Program-made: the position numbers and the translations under genes
Notes under the pieces: model-generated
Seen by the model: only the letters and a program-made list of their open reading frames with translations
Databases searched by the model: none
What the model was told of the DNA's origin: nothing
Shown here: in pieces, positions 51,482-62,674 of the stretch
Layout of the letters: every line of letters starts with the position of its first letter
How positions within the stretch are numbered: the stretch's first letter is position 1
NCBI GenBank assembly: GCA_028023455.1
Contig: JAQFVV010006651.1
Location: forward strand, 495,746 to 559,745
Direction: 5' to 3'
DNA length: 64,000 bases
Source: Epiperipatus broadwayi
Lineage: Eukaryota; Onychophora; Udeonychophora; Euonychophora; Peripatidae

Positions 51482-52821
51482 CACCTGGGTCTCGTTTTAT
51501 CAGTAGATAGGTTCCTCAGAAAACATGCACAAAAGAAATCACACAAAAATAGACTTAACTTACCTTGAAAAATGGGGATAGGTGCTGTAATTTTTCAAAA
51601 ATCACATAAAAGCAAAGCAACAATGTAAAATTACTTTAAAATTTTCATTAACAAAAAAAAAAAAAGGCAGTAAAATATGACTAATAAAAAATTTCAAATT
51701 TGAAAAAAATTGATACAAGACAAACTTTTTTTACTTATTTATTAACTATAGCATTTAATTTTTTTCAAAACAGTATATTTTTATGCGGAATTTATAGTAT
51801 TTTTTTTTCATACATGTACAGTACTTTAATTATTATCACTATTTGACGATAAGTAAGTTTGTTTGTAAACTACTAAGACATCAGATTCATCACAACTAGT
51901 GCCAACTTCATTTTTTAATTGCTCTTATCATGGACTAAACTAAATGTTTTCCAATTGCTGTTAATCCTTCCAATTGCACTAAGCGATCTAAAATTGAAAT
52001 TTTTGTTTCCAAAGAAATTCATTTTGTTGGGTATTTTTTTCTTCTCCGTTAGAATAAACTAAAAGTTTAAAATAAAAATAAGAACTTATGATAATAAAAA
52101 GACACCGACTCTCCACTGTTGGGCAAAATTTAATTAAAACTAACAATTAAAAATTTAATTCTTATTTTTGTCTTTAATTTTCAATTCTGTTTAAAAATCA
52201 AATTTCATTGTTTTGCATCACATTATTTTCAGATCACATTATGTAATTTTTAAATTGTTAATTATAATTAAAAATCAGATTTTAATTGTCAAATTTTATT
52301 GTGCCCACCACTATAACTAACCTTTTAAAAATAAACTTGCGGACACTAAATGATTAATTGACTACGTACTCTTTTTTTAAAAAGCAAAAATAGAATGTGA
52401 TTTAAAATGAAAAAAAAAAACAACAACATGCATAATATAGGCATCTATAATGTTTGAACAGATTTGCATTATAATCTTGTAAAATTTAATGTGTGTATAT
52501 AAAATAGGGAAATCCTGATTTTAAGTGAATTATGAACTTCTTTATTGCATAAAATCTATTACAGTACTATTATAAAGTGCTGAAAATATTGAAATTATTA
52601 GAGAGAAGTCGAACTCCAATAATGCACTATTACTTTAAATATGACGTGAGTACATGAAATTTATAATATTTAAAGTAAAAGCACATTATTGGAGCTCGAC
52701 TTTTGATCTAATAATTTTTATCGCATAAAAAAAAACTGCATACAAAGATATTAAGAAGAAACATGAACCGCATAACTTCAAAATCACATTAAATAAATCC
52801 GCATAAAATGAGACCCAGGTG
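51482..52821. mobile_element. Non-autonomous DNA transposon, copy 2 (1.34 kb)
   Basis: Ends CACCTGGGTCTCGTTTTAT and ATAAAATGAGACCCAGGTG, flanked by TA on each side (51,480-81 and 52,822-23). Similar to 7,648-9,012 throughout. No transposase frame. The two copies differ by many substitutions and small indels, so neither is recent. Confidence 0.88.
52606..52703. repeat. Internal hairpin of the DNA transposon
   Basis: Arms of about 37 bp (52,606-52,642 and 52,666-52,703): GTCGAACTCCAATAATGCAC against a near-perfect complement ending GAGCTCGAC, with a loop of ~23 nt. Arm pairing is kept although both copies have diverged. Confidence 0.8.
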
Positions 52822-52823
52822 TA

Positions 52824-54754
52824 TATTGTAGCTTAAGAATTTTAATTAAATTTATTATTTAAAGACAATGGCTTATCTTTGCTATTTAAAATTCCAAAAT
52901 ATTATGAAGTACAATGATAATAAAAGAAAACTAATTGTGTAAAGGTAACTTAAAGATTATAAAGTTATTTGGTGAAATAATCTAAACTAAAATATTAATT
53001 GTAAAGAAAGAAAAAAACAAAAGAATTTTAATGTAAATAAAAATACAAAATTATTGTTTAAAATTATTTAATTAGAGAAAAATATGGTCTAATCAAAGAT
53101 AAAAATAATTTTGTAAATTGCCTAATCAAGAAGAGATTATATTTTACTGAAAACAGCAATCTATCTAACTGATTAGATAATCAATATGATAATTAATGTT
53201 GTAATTAAAATATAAAAAAAAAGATTATCTAATTAGGAAAAAGATTGAAAGTAACTAATAATATGGGCAAGCTTAGACAATGGTTTGTCAAGGGGTATAA
53301 AGGCTACTAAATTTTTATTAAAATTATTCTGTTATTATTCTACTGTTATTTTGATTTTGATTCTGTTAATTTTATTTGGCTGCTGCTAGTTATATTAATT
53401 TTTTCTGACTTATCACCTGCTGAATATTTTAGACTCTTTCATCAGGAATGAATAGTTCATCCTTCAGCAATGTATAGATATTTATGTGGACACCTAATAT
53501 CACTATGCAATGCTAAACTCACAACAGGATGTTTATTCAGTATTCATTACTCAGTTTCTGTGCATTTTATAGCCTGAAATGTGACAAAAATTCTTGACCT
53601 GCCAGTTGCTGAAACATCTACCTGTCATTATCGAAGACACTACTGCTGAATAAGATCATAAAGATATATGCTGCTGCTGAAAAAAGAAGCTATAAGCCAT
53701 TTAAGAAATTGAGAAACATATTCAAAAATGATATCAACAAACTCTAGAAACTGTCAAGAATATAGGTGTGATCACTCAAGTAAAAATATATAAAAAACTT
53801 AGTTCAATATGGGGAAATAATTCAAAGTTTAGACATAAATGGTATACAGGAGTAAGATTTCATTCTCTTAATGAACTTCCATAAATTAGAAATGATTAAA
53901 TTCTTACTACTTAGTTTAAAATAGATTTAACTATTTTGAATAACTCTTTAACTAGCTCCTTATTATTATTATTATTATTATAATTTTTTTGTAAATAAAT
54001 ATATTGTTTAATATGTTAATTTAGCCTCAATTCTCTCTCTTCATACTTCACCATATAACATTTAATGAAGATAAAATTTGTCAATTATATTGTTTGTGTT
54101 TAAATACACATTGCCTGATAAGCTAAATTAGGTATGTTTCTTGTTTATTTGAGCTAGTCATGGGATCAAATGATTGGAGCATTTAAAATCTTTGGTGAGT
54201 ATTGCAGTCAAATTGGCTGGATGGGACTTGGTGGTTTATCTCCAGTAAAAATAAAAATATTCATAGGACAGGTAGTTTGCTTTTAGCAGTTGTGGAGTGA
54301 GTGCAACAGTCTTGAAAGGTGGCTACCATTTGTGCATTTATAGACAATCTCAGTCAGACTGTTGGTATGGTTTAATATGTAAGATTGACTATATTAACTC
54401 CTCTGCTTGTTCAACAGTGTTTCAAGTCTATAAATTATTATTGTGAAATTTAAAAATAAAAAAAAATGATATCTATCCATTATAATATCTAAGTCAGGTG
54501 TGAAGTTCAAACTTGGCATTTCTAAGTATAAAAGATTCCAGTTAAGTTATAAAAATATTGCCATAATTGGAGTCATATCCATTGCATTACCTTGTTTTTG
54601 TAAATAATGTGATAGAATTAAAAATAAAATAGTTATTTCTTAAGATTAAATATATTAATTCAAATGTAGGTGTAATATGCTGCTGATTATATTTTTTATT
54701 TTGTAAAGCATATTTAATATTTAATTGAATACAAGTATAATTTATATAACCAAT
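52824..54754. other. A+T-rich stretch, one dispersed-repeat-like patch
   Basis: 53,280-53,720 is less A+T-rich and contains CTGATGA on the minus strand (53,439-53,445) followed by AAGAGTC and, later, GTCAGAAA, a very weak hammerhead-like order. No gene recognised. Confidence 0.35.
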
Positions 54755-55166
54755 AAAACATCACATGATCACCATTTCCTATGCTTACACAAACTGTTAT
54801 TAGTAGCAGAAAACTCTCCATAGAGTAGCTACCCAGTTTAAACCTAAGTAATCAATGGAGGCAGCAAGGTTTGTACATAAAATTCCCATTTAGTGCTTAT
54901 TCAGGCAATATCCCCAGACAAATTTCTATTTTGGGGCTTTCATTAGTGAGAAGCTTTGGACCTGAGAGCACTGCATCTAGATCTAAGGATTAAATTCAAC
55001 CCTCCATCAACCATATTTTACTTGTTTAGTTAACTATAAAGCTAGGAATGCAAGATGCATCCATTGATTACTAAGTTTTGCATTGGGTGATACTATTGAA
55101 TGGAGAGTTTTTTATTGCTAATAATAGCTTAGGTAAGCATAGGAAATGGTGATCATGTGATGTTTT
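54755..55166. mobile_element. Foldback element (~410 bp, ~110-bp arms)
   Basis: Arms 54,755-54,865 and 55,058-55,166 are inverted copies: AACATCACATGATCACCATT and its complement at the outer ends, AAAACTCTCCAT and ATGGAGAGTTTT further in, AGTAATCAATGG and CCATTGATTACT innermost. The middle carries the ~330-bp repeat of 10.08 kb. Confidence 0.8.
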
Positions 55167-55194
55167 GTTGATTTTATAACATTGGCTTCTATGG

Positions 55195-55550
55195 AATAAT
55201 GGTGACTGTAGTTTTTGATAAACCAAGGACACTAAAATGTGTAGATGTTGAATTGGATTCAGATCTATATGACTATATAAGTGAATGAGCTTGGATTAAA
55301 AACATTTAGATTGAAAATATTTAGATATTTTTATCTTGGGCTTCTAGCTTTATAAAAAGGTGGGTGCTGAAAAATAGCATTCATTCTTAGATCTAGATGC
55401 AGTTCTCTCTAATCCAAAGTTCTTCACTGATAAAAGACACAAATTAGAAACTAGAGATAATGGATGAATAGGCACTAGATGGGAACTTTATGCACAAACC
55501 TTCCTGCATTCATTGATTATTAAGGCTTGCACTGAGTGGTACTAGCATAT
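55195..55550 (-). repeat. Dispersed ~330-bp repeat, copy 3
   Basis: Reverse complement of the 10,083-10,405 family (AGGTGGGTGCTG, CTAGATGCAGT, TAGGCACTAGATGGGAA). It lies immediately beside copy 2 in opposite orientation. The plus strand has CTGATAA...AGAAAC, the degraded hammerhead-like core. Confidence 0.75.
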
Positions 55551-55599
55551 TATAATTTATGTACTTGGACTTTTAGATATAAATTATAAGGAATTTGAA

Positions 55600-55740
55600 C
55601 ACATACTTTCAATCTCCTTTTAGCTGTCTGCTCTATCTCATACAACTAATACAAATGACCACACACATGTGAAAAAGATGAATGATTTTTTATGTAGGTA
55701 TTTTGTGCTGAACCAGCACTCATCAGATGGCTAATATATA
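55600..55740 (-). mobile_element. SINE-like hammerhead repeat, degraded copy C
   Basis: Minus strand: CTGATGA (55,720-55,726) with the best stem II of the family, GTGCTG-GTT-CAGCAC, including the canonical G-C pair next to the core; AAAATAC replaces GAAATAC. It then has a degraded helix III/I and the tRNA-like TTAGTTGTATGAGATAGAGC and GTGTTCAAATTCC. Confidence 0.7.
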
Positions 55741-56335
55741 TATATATATTGAAACAGACAGATCGAAGGATCGATCTTAGTTTCATAGTTTTCATTTTGA
55801 AGTACGGTAATTCTAAATCACTATTTACCCGCAATGAGGCTTTTTCTATTCCAGGCCACATAAATTTTAAGTTAGTTATTTTATGCTTTGTTTAAAAGAA
55901 TTTAATGTAAATATTACAAGTATAAATATTACAAATCATGATAAATAATATTCGTGTGTGTGGTTTGTAGGTTTATATTCGCTCAATTTAAAAGTTTCAT
56001 TGCGTGTATATTTTTTTTTTAATTTTAAATCTTTCAAAATTATACAAAGTCATTTAAAAATGCTGATCAAAAGTCACATTCCTTTGATCGGTATTTTTAG
56101 TCAAATCTTACGTGTACAAAATGTATAGAATAATTAGTTTGTACTTTGAAAGTTAAGATAATGAATTTCAATTTTGTATTCACGAATTCCTATGTAATTA
56201 TTTAGTTTGTCAATTTAGAATCATGTATTGAATTTAGAAATAAATGTAAATCAAACAATGGAAATGAGAAATGTAGGACTCTTATCAAGAAAGGCGAATG
56301 CAAGTGTATAGTCAGAATTAGATATTGCTGGAGGC
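55741..56335. other. A+T-rich non-coding stretch
   Basis: Nothing recognised. Confidence 0.45.
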
Positions 56336-56670
56336 CAGAAAATCAAAGGAGGCAGAGTCATGAACAAAAAACTAGGCAGAGTGATCAACCGTAGCCATCT
56401 TATGTTATAATATACTAGGGACTCTACTTTTTGACTTTGCTGTGGGTAGACCGTCTCGGGCTACAACAAAGTAGTTGTGCCAGAGAAATCCTCTCAATTG
56501 TGATTAAGAAGTTGCCCGGTAGATTGCAATAATGTTGGGCTAAGTCCAAGAAGCTGATCCCTGTTCTGCCGATTTAAATCTTTCGAGCCGCTGACCCATA
56601 ATGTTTCCTGTGCTTCCAGTTTTCTCAATTCCAACCTTTAAATTAATCATGCCGTTCTAAGGAATCCAAA
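56336..56670 (+). promoter_or_regulatory. CpG-containing island, candidate promoter / 5' UTR
   Basis: GC and CpG content rise sharply against the flanks. GTAGCCATCTT at about 56,391 is a YY1-like site on the minus strand. No TATA box is evident. It sits just upstream of a short candidate first exon. Confidence 0.35.
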
Positions 56671-56731
56671 ATGCGCGCCTACGTTCTGCATAAACATTAC
56701 CGCAAGGAGAAAAGCCGGACGAAGAAGAATG
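56671..56731 (+). CDS. Candidate first coding exon
   Basis: AAAATG gives a good start context. The frame reads MRAYVLHKHYRKEKSRTKKN and runs into AATG|GTAACT, a plausible splice donor (GT at 56,732-33). Every CpG-rich codon falls before the donor, and base composition drops back to A+T-rich right after it, which is what an exon edge looks like. I do not recognise the protein and found no second exon. If unspliced, the frame ends after 32 codons. Confidence 0.3.
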
Positions 56732-58415
56732 GTAACTCTTGTTACATGAACTTTTTAACTTTCCTCTAAACTAATAATTTTATTATTTAATCTGTTATGA
56801 ATTAATCTAGGTAATTACATGTAAATTTCTTGCTTTCCTTCGTTAAAATGTTACACTAAAGCCTGTCAGTAAATTTCTTCTCTAATATTTCTGTGCTCTA
56901 GTCTTTAGATGATAATTTACTAATATTTTGTGCCTAATAGTAATTCATTAGTGAATATACTTATATTTTTATTATTACTTACATTTACAAACAAAGCGAT
57001 GCCAATAATAATATTTTTCAACTCTAGTTAAAGCCATTAAAGTTTATTTCATAGTATTATTAGTATATTCACTTTAAAAGTAATTTTCTTTTATCGAACT
57101 AAAAAAATTGGTTCGTTTATGTTGAGTTGAGAAATATTCAAGTACCAGCATTGTTCCTATTATTTTGTCAAAATGATATTTTAATCTTTGCTCCAAATAA
57201 CAAATATAAAATAAAGTCTAAATTTTTATTATGTTATTTTTTATATATGAACGGAGTAATAATATAAAGTGAATATTTTTGTTACTATTATTACCTTCCG
57301 AACAACCTGGGGAGTTATGGGTTTCAGAGTGAAATTAATTAATCGTTACTTTTGTGATCTTTTGATTTCGCTATGTTTTATTTTGAATAGTCATATCAGA
57401 TTGTTGCATAGAAAATGTTACGGAGAGATAATCAAGGTTTTATATAGTTTCGCTTTAAGTTCACTTCCGATCACTCTTCCTCGATGTTACTGTGGCAGTG
57501 CCTTTTCCTTCGCCTAAATTGGCGTCTCGTTTTTACTACCAATTGAAAAGAAAGAAATTCTTCTCCAGATAATCTTTTGGATCACTGGGGTTCGAAAATG
57601 ATCCCGGCTGGTTGTAGTGTCCCGGCTCTACTTGGGGCATTAAGACTTGTCAAAGTACAAGCCGCCCGGTCTTCCGTCAATGCACCGCAAGTTATTATTG
57701 TAGTATATCTTAAGCTCTGCAACCATAAGTACATCATTATTATATTTTTTTATATAAAACCTCCTCCAATTATCCGTATATGTAATGGTTTGAATCTATT
57801 AAAATCAAACAACTTAACATAAAATAGTAATTGAATATTTTAAATGCTCAAATTACTCTGATTCTCATATCAACTCGTACGACCATTTAAAACATATAAA
57901 TATTGGCATGCGTTTTGTCTATCAGTCTAGATTGATTATTAAGGACTGGTAGCAAATTATTAGAAATATAAGTATGAAAATTTTACTGTATCTGTACATA
58001 GTATTCAATGATTTCAATAATTATTAAAAATTTATCTAATCTATTTTTGTCTCTCTGGTCTTATTACTCTCGAAATCTAGTTAAGCACCTGCTGTCTGTA
58101 TCGACAACTTAAATATATGTTGAATTATTGACCGTACCAAAATCTCGAATATAAAATATATAGGAATAACTGATTGTAGGGTAATTTAGTCTGTGTATTC
58201 CGATAAGCTAGTAAAGGGAAAACCACGTACCGTTGTTGCGTTGTTCATCGGTTGGTCATGCCAGGGGTTTGGGTTTGAATTTGGTTTGCATTTTGGAATT
58301 TATTCCTAGATGTGGACTGGGTTTGAATTCGTATTACTGTGCGTGATTAAGCATGGTGATTTTACCGGTACAATATATATTGTGGACTCAGGCTGCCATT
58401 TGATGATGACTTTTT
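56732..58415. other. Mixed stretch with a second GC-richer patch
   Basis: 57,290-57,700 is GC-richer. One frame reads MIPAGCSVPALLGALRLV and on to NAPQ (57,598-57,690), with no recognised family and no clear splice sites. GGATCA...TGATCC (57,580-57,605) makes a small hairpin. This patch could be an exon of the same transcript or a decayed element. Confidence 0.3.
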
Positions 58416-61210
58416 ATTTAGGTACTTACTACTGCAGATCACTTTCAAGTGAAGGAAGATTGCAAGAGTTAGAAGAAGAACTGTCTTATATTAAATGGGA
58501 ATTATTGGACTTTGTGAAGTTAGAAGAAAAGGTGAAGAAACAATTGATTAAAAAAGTGGACATATATTCTACTATAAAGGCACAACTATTGAAAATATAA
58601 GTGGAGTAGGATTCATTATAAATAAAAAATGAAAGAATAACATTGTGGAGATTGATGGTGTATCAGACAGAGTGGCAACATTAGTTTTACAACTTAATAG
58701 CAGATACCAAATGCAGATAATTCAGGTTTATGCCCCAACAAGTTCTCATAGTGATGAAGTTATAGAAGATTTTTATATGGATGTACAAAAGGCTTTTGAT
58801 CAGAGTATACAACATTTTAAAATTGTTATGGGAGACTTTCATGCTAGAATTGGTAAACAAATGAAAGATGAAAATGCTGTAGGTAATTTTGGTTATGGTA
58901 ATAGAAATGAGAGACAACATAGACTTGTAGAGTTTGCAGAAAGAGAAAAACTTTATATTATGAATTCTTTTTTTTGAGAAAAATGTTAAAAGGAAATGGA
59001 CATGGTAGCATCCAAATGAAGGTACAGCAGAATTGGATTATATTTTGACTAACAGAAAATACATATTTCAAGATTGTAATGTTCTTAATAAATTTAATGC
59101 AGGAAGTGATCACCGATTAGTAAGATGTAAGATACATGTTAATGCAAAACTGGAGAGACAAAAATTATTAAGGAAAACAATATTTACAGTTGATATTCCT
59201 AATCTTGAGAAACATTCTAATGAATTTAAATTAGAACTTACAAATCGGTTTCAAGTACTAGTAGATTTTGAATATGATTCAGATTTGAATGACATTAATA
59301 GGAAAATAAGCGATACACTTTTAAAAACTGAAACAAGGATAGCTGGTAGAAAAAAGCAGCAATTGACCAATAAAATTTCTACTGAGACTAGAGAATTTAT
59401 GAAAAAAGAAGGAATGTGAGAATATACAACAATGATGCATTAAAAAAGTGAATATCTCTAATTTTGTAAAATGGTGCAGAAAAGAATTGAAAATGATATA
59501 AGAAAGTATAATTGTGAACTAGCAAGAAAAGCTGTAGATGAGAATAAAAGTCTAAAGAATGTAAATAACATTTTGGTATTGGTAGGAAATTTATATCTGC
59601 AATAAAAAAAAAAGATGGCATTATTACTAAAAAAAGAGAAGACATCATGAAATGTGTAGAAGACTTCTATCAAGAATTATATAGTAATAAAGAACAAGTG
59701 CCTCCTATACCTATTATATCTTCCAAATTTCCCAGAATTTTGAATGAGGAAGTGAGACATGCAATTAAATTTATAAAGAAAGGGAAGGCTCCAGGTAATG
59801 ATGGAATTATAATTGATATATTAAAAGAAGCAGGTGAAGAAATAGAAAATTTTTTAGCAAAATTATATACCAAATGTCTAAATGATAAAGATGTACCAGA
59901 TGATTGGAAGAATGCAGTAATAATATTAATATTTAAAAAAGGTGATAAAGAAGATATTAGAAATTACAGACCTATCAGTTTTTTTATCAGTTTTATACAA
60001 AATTTTTATTAAAATAATTACAACTAGTCTACAGAAAACACTGGATTTCCACCAACCAAGAGAACAAGCTGGATTTAAAAGTGGTTTTAGTACAGTAGAT
60101 CATATCCAGGTATTGAGAGAAATTATAGAAAGGACAAATGAATATGAGTTGCCATTATGCTTAGGATTTGTAGACTATGAAAAGGCATTTGATTCTATAA
60201 ACATTTCTTCAGTGATTAAAGCATTGGATCATCAAGGTGTAGATCCAGGATATTGTCATATTTTAAAGAATATTTATAAAAATGAACAATTAGATTACAT
60301 AATGATAGTAGGAAAATCAACATTGAAAAGGGTGTAAGACAGGATGACTCCATATCTCCAAAACTTTTTACAGCAGTACTGCAAGAATTATTTTGTGGAT
60401 TAAAATGGGATAAAGGAGTGAAAGTAAATGGAGATTATTTAAGTCATTTAGATTTTGCAGATGATGTAGTTGTTTTTGCAAATAATGCTTTAGAGCTACA
60501 GGAAATGTTGCAGGAGTTATCAGATGAAAGTAGAAAAGTAGGACTAAAAGACTAAAGTAATGTTTATTAGATTTTCTCAAAATATGAAAATAAAGATTGA
60601 TTATGATGAGTTAGAAGAAGTTAACAGTTACAATTACTTTGGTCAGATTATTAATACAGATGGAAATATAATGGATGAAATTAATCATAGAATTAAACTT
60701 GGTTGGAGTGCTTTTGGTAGAAATAACTTGATACTAAAAGGAAATATGCCTATGTGTTAGAAAAGGAAGGTTTTTAATAAATGTGTTTTGCCTGTGCTTA
60801 CTTATGGATATGAAACTTGGACACTTAATAGAAGAGCAATACAGAGACTTCAGACCACTCAAAGAAGTATGGAGAGATGTATGTTGGGAGTAACAAGAAG
60901 GGATCGAAAATGCAATGTATGGATAAGAGAACAAATGGGTGTTACTGACCTCATTGAAAAAATTAAAAGACTAAAGTGGAGTTGGGCTGGACACATTGTT
61001 AGAAGAGATGATAATAGATGGACAATTGAAATTTTAAACTGGATTCCAAGAGATTGTAAAAGACCCAGAAAGAGACCACATGTGAGATGGATGGATGAAA
61101 TAAGAAAGTCTGCAGAGGTTATGAGGAGAAGAGAAACTAAAGATAAGAAAATATGGATTGAACTTGGAGAGACCTTCATCTTGCAGTGGATTAATAATGG
61201 TTGATGATAT
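58416..61210 (+). pseudogene. RTE-type LINE, nearly full-length ORF, inactivated
   Basis: Encodes an apurinic-type endonuclease plus reverse transcriptase for target-primed insertion. Order: SLSSEGRLQELEEELSYIKW (about 58,440), QVYAPTSSHSDE, GDFHARIG (58,841), SDHRLVRC (59,107), RT start [13 protein letters not shown] (59,789), NYRPISF (59,964), QAGFKSGFSTVDHI (60,066), FVDYEKAFDSI (60,168), LDFADDVVVF (60,448), and the RTE-specific C-terminus VLTYGYETWTLNRRAIQRLQ (60,791) and RWMDEIRKS. The stop is just before TTGATGA-type 3' sequence with almost no 3' UTR, as usual in RTE. At least six frame changes or stops (for example 58,600, 58,977, 59,419, 60,000, 60,340, 60,560, 60,760) make it inactive. 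It is the best of three copies here. Confidence 0.9.
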
Positions 61211-61242
61211 ATATATATATATATCATCAACAGATCGGAAGA
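61199..61242 (+). repeat. Perfect palindrome followed by adapter-like bases
   Basis: GTTGATGA-(AT)n-TCATCAAC (61,200-61,231) is directly followed by agatcggaaga (61,232-61,242), the first 11 bases of the Illumina TruSeq adapter. Probably a short-read artefact at the 3' end of the RTE copy. Confidence 0.65.
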
Positions 61243-61556
61243 ATATATATTAAGTAATGGGATGGGGTGATGATATAAAAAGGTAGGAAAAATGAATATG
61301 AACTGGGGTGATGGCAAAATCATCATCAACCCCAAGTAAAATCAATAATTTGCAAAAGTATATGCAAATAATATATATTTATAAGAGCATGAGGTATAAA
61401 AATCTCCGTGAGATCATTGAGAGGTCAGCCAGCAACTCATAAGAGCAACTATAATAATTAATCACTAGCATTATAAATAAAAGAAAGTATGAGTACTCAA
61501 GAGAAATACCATTCATCATCATGAATGATCCACAATAAAATATAATAAAATCAATA
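61243..61556. other. Non-coding spacer
   Basis: Nothing recognised. Confidence 0.45.
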
Positions 61557-61912
61557 GACCATCTTGGAGCTGGATTGAAAATGGGTGTTCTTCAGACCAG
61601 GCTAACTATTAAGCCTTTGCCAGCTTGGGCAATTATTTAAACATAACTTGGATGCACCATTTAAGTGCCCATCCATTAAAATACACAATAATCAGAAATC
61701 AAATCAATACAATAAATCAGAATAAAATCAACAGTCCATCTTGTGGCTGGATTTGAACCATAAAAAATATAAATCAACAGTCAACATTGTGACTGGATTG
61801 GAAATGGGTCTTCTGTAGACCAGGCTAACTATTGAGCCTTTGCCAGCTTGGGTAATTATTTAAACATACCTTGGATGCACCAGCTTAGTGCCCATCCATT
61901 AGAATACATAAG
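61557..61912 (-). repeat. Tandem SINE-like units, period ~219 bp
   Basis: Units at about 61,567-61,687 and 61,786-61,906 share CCAGGCTAACTATT, CCTTTGCCAGCTTGGG and TGCCCATCCATTA. On the minus strand each contains AGGCTCAATAGTTAG (A-box-like in unit 2), a GGTCT-ACAGA-AGACC hairpin, and CATTTCCAATCC (B-box-like). Between them GGTTCAAATCC (minus strand, about 61,745) is a perfect B box. They look like tRNA-derived SINE units in tandem. Confidence 0.6.
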
Positions 61913-62604
61913 CAGAAAATCTAAACAATAATGCTAGGACATCAAAATATGCTGATCATCATCAATGCTCAGGCCATTTGTTCTGGCCAACTATAAACTT
62001 AAATTTTTAACAAGACTGAACTAAAATAAAATATAGTGCATGGGCTTTAAAGAGTATCCTCTTTTGTGCCAACCAGAATGATGATTGATCATCTCTGGAT
62101 ACCCAAAGCACTAAACACATCCCCATTTATCTGTGCACGAATCTAGCCCAGAGAATATGAAGCTCTATTACTGTATGAGAACAAGAGATGATGGAATACA
62201 ATTTCAACAATTAAATAAGTTTATTAATAACAATAAAAAATGATTAAGGTCTTATAAGGATTCTGATTTTGAAAAGTATACATTGAGTTACATGATTAAT
62301 AAATTAGGTTTACTTAAAACCCATTCAGCACACAGACATGTGGCTTGATACAAAATAAACATGTTTGAATTAACATTTAATTTAGAAAAATGATCAAATT
62401 TTACACATAAGTATCTATCTGACAGCATTGTTATTTACAATACAATTGACATATATACGCACACATATGTGCATGTGTGTGAATTTTCTGATTTTGATTA
62501 TAATACAAAATTTCAAATGATCACATTGAGATTTAAAGAATTATTCAACATTTAAATTGTTACATTAATTTACAAAAAGTATAATAAAATATATTCAACT
62601 TATT

Positions 62605-62608
<4 letters not shown>
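61913..62608. other. Non-coding stretch
   Basis: Nothing recognised beyond a short (CA/TG) patch at about 62,455-62,480. Confidence 0.45.

Positions 62609-62672
<64 letters not shown>
62609..62672. repeat. (AT)n microsatellite
   Basis: About 64 bp of AT. Confidence 0.97.

Positions 62673-62674
<2 letters not shown>

Noticed and set aside
57460-57475. cttccgatc resembling reverse adapter
   Set aside because: Only nine bases match and the flanks do not continue the adapter.
60859-61335. 158-codon minus-strand frame
   Set aside because: Antisense shadow of the RTE C-terminus, extended through the palindrome.
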